64,000 nt of DNA from the NCBI RefSeq assembly GCF_963580165.1, contig NZ_CAUZLM010000005.1:1-64000 (forward strand). Direction: 5' to 3'. The DNA comes from Fructobacillus evanidus (GTDB lineage: Bacteria > Bacillota > Bacilli > Lactobacillales > Lactobacillaceae). The notes beneath the pieces are model-generated. The model was given only the letters and a program-made list of their open reading frames with translations. It was not told where the DNA came from and ran no database searches. The position numbers and the translations under genes were made by a program. Numbering within the stretch: the stretch's first letter is position 1; every line of letters begins with the position of its first letter. Below, piece after piece: positions 60,320 to 64,000 of the stretch.

Positions 60320-61588
60320 TTAGTTGAAGTTTCGATGACTAATTTCAACAATCAACTTATTTAACCTATCTTCTACGACACGTTGAACCTCACGACTTTC
60401 ATCCTCAACACTTTTAGATAACATACCAAAAATTTGCAATAAATTTATAACTTTATTTGCAATAGATTTTGAATCAATAGCATTTAACAACTTTGTCTTA
60501 GCATCCTTAGGAAGGGAGCGACTCCTTTGAAGCCCTTGAATCCTAGTGAAAATTAGAGCGTACTCAGCAGAACTTTCCTCTATATTTTTCTTCCAATCGA
60601 TGTTTTCTAACATCTTTATTAATTCTTCTCTATTAGAAATGAAATCATCTATTTGCTCCAATTCACGACTTATTGTATGGGGAGCATGTCCATGATTAAT
60701 TTTTGCCAACACATCTCTTTGCAGCATAATATTTTGATTTTTGTTATTAATAATCTTATAAACAAAATTGAATACAGCAGCACCGTCACCTAATTCACTG
60801 TTCGTAACATTGATACCCGTCTGAATAGAAATAGAATCATCAATTAAATGAGATGTTGTTTCCATAAAGGTCAGTTCCAATTTTGAATCAGTCATATACA
60901 TATAATTTAAATCAAATTCTAAATTATGATTTTTAGAAAACTCAGATATTTTACTTAAGACTATATAAAAAACAATGGAATTATCAAATGTTTTATATCT
61001 TCCCTGACTAACTAACGATCTAAAATATGTTTCTCCATTTGCTTCAATAAAACGAAATTTAGCCTTCCTATTAAGAATATCTTGATTTTCATTCAAAGAT
61101 TTAAAGTCATTCAAAACCAAAAATTTAAAGTCATATGATAAAGCAAAATCAGTGAATTTATCAATACTATAAAAGTAGTCTAAAAACATTTGTTTTGCTC
61201 GATAAATCGATCGGATATTTTTATTTCCTACTCTATTCGAATCTTCGCCAAGAATATCAAATTTTAAGTATCGAGTAGGGACAAATTTAGCCATACCTGA
61301 TTCAATCGGAAAATCTAAATTAACTAAATCCGATACCCCTAAAATAGCATCAAATTTATTAATTTCCTGACTTAAAAAGTCAGTAATTGCTTGGTGTGAA
61401 CCATCAATTTTAATTGGCTCTTCCAAAGAAAAATTAGATATAATTTCACCAATAAATTCTTTTTCACTTTCGCTACCATCATTAATTGGCACTACATGAT
61501 TTAACAGAGTTCTTATCTCTTCAGCAGTGGTACTACTATCATCATTTTTATGATAAACGTGTTCAAAAATTGGATTCATATTCCTCAT
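60320..61588 (-). CDS. Protein of unknown function in an AT-rich island (422 aa)
   Basis: I do not recognise this protein. It is soluble and helix-rich, with many Asn, Ile, Asp and Lys. It has no signal, membrane segment or known catalytic motif; a conserved-looking block is IEANGETYFRSLVSQGRYKTFDNSIVFYIVLSKI. The DNA is much richer in A and T than its neighbours and codon use differs (AAA, ATT, TTA), which suggests horizontal transfer. The start is uncertain between ATG 61588 and 61579; both have GAGG close by. Single-gene islands like this often hold defence or toxin genes, but nothing here proves it. Confidence 0.75.
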   Translation of the reverse strand: MRNMNPIFEHVYHKNDDSSTTAEEIRTLLNHVVPINDGSESEKEFIGEIISNFSLEEPIKIDGSHQAITDFLSQEINKFDAILGVSDLVNLDFPIESGMAKFVPTRYLKFDILGEDSNRVGNKNIRSIYRAKQMFLDYFYSIDKFTDFALSYDFKFLVLNDFKSLNENQDILNRKAKFRFIEANGETYFRSLVSQGRYKTFDNSIVFYIVLSKISEFSKNHNLEFDLNYMYMTDSKLELTFMETTSHLIDDSISIQTGINVTNSELGDGAAVFNFVYKIINNKNQNIMLQRDVLAKINHGHAPHTISRELEQIDDFISNREELIKMLENIDWKKNIEESSAEYALIFTRIQGLQRSRSLPKDAKTKLLNAIDSKSIANKVINLLQIFGMLSKSVEDESREVQRVVEDRLNKLIVEISHRNFN

Positions 61589-62008
61589 AACCTCAAATTA
61601 CTAAATTCTACCTTATCCACTCCCCTATATTGATAATAATATAACATAGTTACTTAACTTTTAATGTTTAGAATTTATAATTCGCTATTTTCAATTAAAA
61701 TAGATTCAATATTTGGTTTATTCAAAATTATTTGTACACAAAGTACTCAATACTCATCTTTTCACCATTAATCAAATTTATACCCTTTCACTAATTTACT
61801 GTTTATTTAGATTTTTTCAATACTTCCAAGTAGGATAAAATAGGAAATAATTACAAATCAGCCAAGCGTTCGCTTGAACGCAAATTTATGGTCTAAAAAC
61901 GGATTTTTCTCGTCCAATTAAGCGAAACAATCAAAGCATAGTTCACACCGCTGATTTTTCATTTCTACACTCGGTAATGCAAAAGCAATCATCTAATAAG
62001 GAAAATAA
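61589..62008. other. 420-bp AT-rich intergenic region
   Basis: No open frame of interest. It holds the probable start region of the unknown gene and, at 61942-61971 on the plus strand, TTCACA, 18 nt, TACACT, a possible photolyase promoter. A GCGTTC/GAACGC hairpin is at 61866-61881, with an AAATCAG before it (61854-61860) and a CTGATTT after it (61950-61956). Confidence 0.5.
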
Positions 62009-63430
62009 ATGACAAAAGCAAGTATTATGTGGTTTCGCAGGGATCTGCGACTGACCGACAATCGGGCACTGCATGCCGCTATGCAAAAGAGCGACCAGGT
62101 CATCTTCATTTTTATCATTGACCCAAAACAAATCCAAAATAATGCAAGCGTCAACCAGAGCGCCTTCTTTGCCAGTGTCTTACATTTTAAAGAGACCCTT
62201 GCCAAAAACAATATCACTCTCTTAATCCAAACTGGCCCAGTAATCGATGTCGTTACAGAAATCAAAACAAAAGTTCCTTCGGTCAGCGACATTTACCTCA
62301 ATTTCGATGAGCGTGGTTACGGTCGCAAAAGGGACCAACAAACCATCCGTCACCTCTCACAAGAACTCGGTATCGTTGCCCATCCCTTTTTGGACTTTAC
62401 CTTGACCAGCGCCTCTTCAATCAAAAAACAAGACGGAAGCGCCTATCAAATTTTTACTCCTTACTATAAAAAGTGGTTATCCGTTCAAAAAGACCAACCC
62501 TTGCCCAGTCTAACCAGCACTGAAATTCAGGATAAGCAGGTAGCAGAGCCGTTTGAGGATCACATTGATGACCTAAAAAAATTAATCAATCCCAACCACA
62601 GCTACGCCTACCAGGACAGTCTTGGTGAGCAGCAAGCGGTCAACACTTTAGAGGACTTCGTCTCTAATAAATTAGCCGACTACGACCAAAACCGGGATAT
62701 TCCGGCCCTGGATGGTACCAGCCATTTATCACGGTATTTAAGAACCGGTGAAATTTCCATCCGAACGGTTTACGATGCGGTCAGCCGCCAACCCGCTAGT
62801 CTGGGCAAAGAGACTTTTATCAAGGAACTCTGCTGGCGCGACTTTTATAATATGATTTACACCATTTACCCCAATCAAAAGGACCAGGCTATCAACACAA
62901 AGTTCCAAACCATCCCCTGGATTAACAACGAATCCCAATTTAACGCCTGGAAAAACGGTACGACCGGCTTTCCAATTATCGATGCGGCCATGCAGCAATT
63001 AAACCAAACTGGTTGGCTCCATAACCGCTTACGAATGATTGTCGCCTCCTTTTTGACCAAGGACTTGCTGATTAATTGGACATGGGGCGAGCAATATTTC
63101 CAAGAAAAACTAGTCGATTATGACCCTGCTAGCAACATTGGCGGTTGGCAATGGGCTGCCTCAACCGGAACGGACAGCGTCCCCTACTTTCGAATTTTCA
63201 ATCCGTTCACCCAGGCCGAAAAATTTGATCCGGATGCCAAATTCATCAAACAATACATCCCCGCTCTCGCTGATTTGCCAGCCGATAAAATTCACCATAT
63301 CGACCGCTTGAGCGAAGCCGACCAGCAACAATACCAGGTAATCCTTGGAAAAGATTATCCCAAGCCAATCGTGGACCATGCTCTCGCTCGCAAACGAGCA
63401 ATCGCTAGTTATAAAAATTTAAACGCATAA
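62009..63430 (+). CDS. phrB: Deoxyribodipyrimidine photolyase
   Basis: The 473-residue FAD enzyme repairs cyclobutane pyrimidine dimers with light. The N-terminal antenna domain starts IMWFRRDLRLTDNRALHAAM. The FAD domain shows LSRYLRTGEISIRTVY, KELCWRDFYNMI, GTTGFPIIDAAMQQLNQTGWLHNRLRMIVASFLTKDLLINWTWGE and DYDPASNIGGWQWAASTGTD. These are the class I CPD photolyase motifs, including the Trp triad region. AAGGAAAA lies before the ATG. It stands alone next to the AT-rich island. Confidence 0.95.
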   Translation: MTKASIMWFRRDLRLTDNRALHAAMQKSDQVIFIFIIDPKQIQNNASVNQSAFFASVLHFKETLAKNNITLLIQTGPVIDVVTEIKTKVPSVSDIYLNFDERGYGRKRDQQTIRHLSQELGIVAHPFLDFTLTSASSIKKQDGSAYQIFTPYYKKWLSVQKDQPLPSLTSTEIQDKQVAEPFEDHIDDLKKLINPNHSYAYQDSLGEQQAVNTLEDFVSNKLADYDQNRDIPALDGTSHLSRYLRTGEISIRTVYDAVSRQPASLGKETFIKELCWRDFYNMIYTIYPNQKDQAINTKFQTIPWINNESQFNAWKNGTTGFPIIDAAMQQLNQTGWLHNRLRMIVASFLTKDLLINWTWGEQYFQEKLVDYDPASNIGGWQWAASTGTDSVPYFRIFNPFTQAEKFDPDAKFIKQYIPALADLPADKIHHIDRLSEADQQQYQVILGKDYPKPIVDHALARKRAIASYKNLNA

Positions 63431-63434
63431 AAAG

Positions 63435-63464
63435 AAAAAGGAACTTGCATCCAAGTTCCTTTTT
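63435..63464. terminator. Bidirectional terminator after photolyase
   Basis: AAAAAGGAACTTG (63435-63447) and CAAGTTCCTTTTT (63452-63464) with T runs both ways; the minus-strand MFS gene stops at 63502. Confidence 0.8.
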
Positions 63465-63501
63465 CTTTTTTTCGTTCAATCAATTACTATAAAAAATCAA
63501 C

Positions 63502-64000
63502 TTAGCGCTCTGCACCAATCTTTTTACTAAAGATAATCCCGAATCCTAAGAAGCCCAAAGAAATCGACAAAATCAAGTAAATCGTGAAAATCATGTCCCA
63601 AGAATGGAACAAGTTAATCAAATAGCCAGAGGCAATTGGACCGATTGCGGCCAACAAGTAACCAACTGACTGGGCAGTTCCAGATAATTCAGCCGTTTGT
63701 TCAAAGTGAACCGTCTTCTGTTGGAAAAAGACAATGCTTAAGGTAAAGGCAGCCGCTGTTCCCATCCCAGACAGAGCTGACCAAAGGGCGTTCAAGAAAA
63801 AGCTATGCGCAGGGAAAAGCATCCCAAAAGTGGCAACTGAAACGGCAGTGGCACTAAACAGCGCCATCCCAATCATTCCTGGCTTCCGCTTGGCAATCAT
63901 TGGTGTCACAATGGCCATTGGAATCCCAAAAATTTGGAAAAAAGTAGCCAAGACGCCGGCTGTTGTTGCCACAAAGCCGTGATCAATCCAATATTTTGGC
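63502..64000 (-). CDS. MFS transporter, C-terminal part (cut by window edge)
   Basis: The visible 165 residues contain five membrane segments of the second half of a CynX/NimT-like MFS carrier: GVLATFFQIFGIPMAIVTPMIAKRKPG, FSATAVSVATFGMLF, LSGMGTAAAFTLSIVFF, SVGYLLAAIGPIASGYLI and IFTIYLILSISLGFLGFGIIF. The frame is open through the last base of the window, with PKYWIDHGFV before the first in-frame GTG. It is therefore a partial gene, not a truncated one. Confidence 0.85.
   Translation of the reverse strand, partial: PKYWIDHGFVATTAGVLATFFQIFGIPMAIVTPMIAKRKPGMIGMALFSATAVSVATFGMLFPAHSFFLNALWSALSGMGTAAAFTLSIVFFQQKTVHFEQTAELSGTAQSVGYLLAAIGPIASGYLINLFHSWDMIFTIYLILSISLGFLGFGIIFSKKIGAER

Noticed and set aside
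61866..61881. GTTC-N4-GAAC palindrome before photolyase, looked like a LexA site
   Set aside because: The order is inverted: LexA needs GAAC-N4-GTTC. It is only a small hairpin.
60131..61980. Insertion sequence or prophage remnant
   Set aside because: No transposase, integrase, terminal inverted repeats or target duplications could be seen.
63502..64000. Truncated MFS pseudogene
   Set aside because: The frame stays open to the last base of the window, so the gene is cut by the edge and not broken.
1..64000. AAATCAG excess as a simple codon effect (Asp-Leu written GAT TTG)
   Set aside because: This explains part of the sites in minus-strand genes, but not those in other frames, on plus-strand genes, or between genes.

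Overview
The window looks like a chromosomal segment of a lactic acid bacterium, most likely Leuconostocaceae (Fructobacillus/Leuconostoc-like). Reasons: Firmicute-type gene orders (the yqeG-yqeH-yhbY-yqeK-rsfS-yqeM cluster, murF-cshA, yvcK-whiA, folC-radC, coiA-pepF), AGGAGG-type ribosome binding sites, two tandem D-lactate dehydrogenase genes, a GC content that looks mid-40s percent by eye, and no sporulation genes. The genus is an inference. Most genes lie on the minus strand, so the operons below are read right to left. No rRNA, tRNA, CRISPR array, transposase or prophage gene was seen.

Layout. 0-2.4 kb: gmk-rpoZ-ppi-S1 protein-Nudix-like operon. 2.7 kb: a plus-strand YolD-like gene with a LexA-type box inside its promoter. 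3.1-7.6 kb: cvpA-mutS2 and two unknown proteins. 7.8 kb: rnhC. 8.9-16.5 kb: YtxH/DUF948 pair, rny, secG-rnr-smpB, an rRNA methyltransferase and yidC2. 16.7-18.5 kb: a CovRS-like two-component system. 18.6-24.3 kb: the yqe ribosome-assembly cluster, tmcAL and yceD, without nadD and aroE. 24.4-30.4 kb: a secreted Apf-like protein, an amino-acid permease, a PfoR/EIIC-like membrane protein and two D-LDH genes. 30.5-33.1 kb: clpP, whiA, yvcK. 33.1-36.4 kb: folC-MFS-radC. 36.6-44 kb: cshA, a PBP-like hydrolase, murF, rlmD, rpmE2, murA. 44.1-47.9 kb: pheST behind a T-box. 47.9-51.8 kb: coiA, pepF, a 2-hydroxyacid dehydrogenase. 51.9-55.6 kb: a glutamine-type ABC importer with two receptor-permease fusions around one ATPase. 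55.7-60.1 kb: a glycosyltransferase, and a P-type cation ATPase under a yybP-ykoY (manganese) riboswitch. 60.1-62 kb: an AT-rich island with one unknown gene. 62-64 kb: a photolyase and the 3' part of an MFS gene.

Most of the genes serve RNA decay and ribosome quality control (rny, rnr, smpB, cshA, clpP), ribosome assembly, envelope synthesis (murA, murF, yidC, secG) and DNA maintenance (mutS2, rnhC, radC, coiA, photolyase, YolD).

The most unusual signal is not a gene. The heptamer AAATCAG (or its complement CTGATTT) occurs about 110 times by my hand count, against roughly 11 expected from base composition. It is found on both strands, in several reading frames, between genes, and in closely spaced inverted pairs. 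It behaves like a Chi, uptake or other genome-signature sequence. Other points: a MurA with Asp in place of the fosfomycin-target Cys, a coiA ribosome site buried in a terminator, and low-complexity tails on RNase R and CshA.
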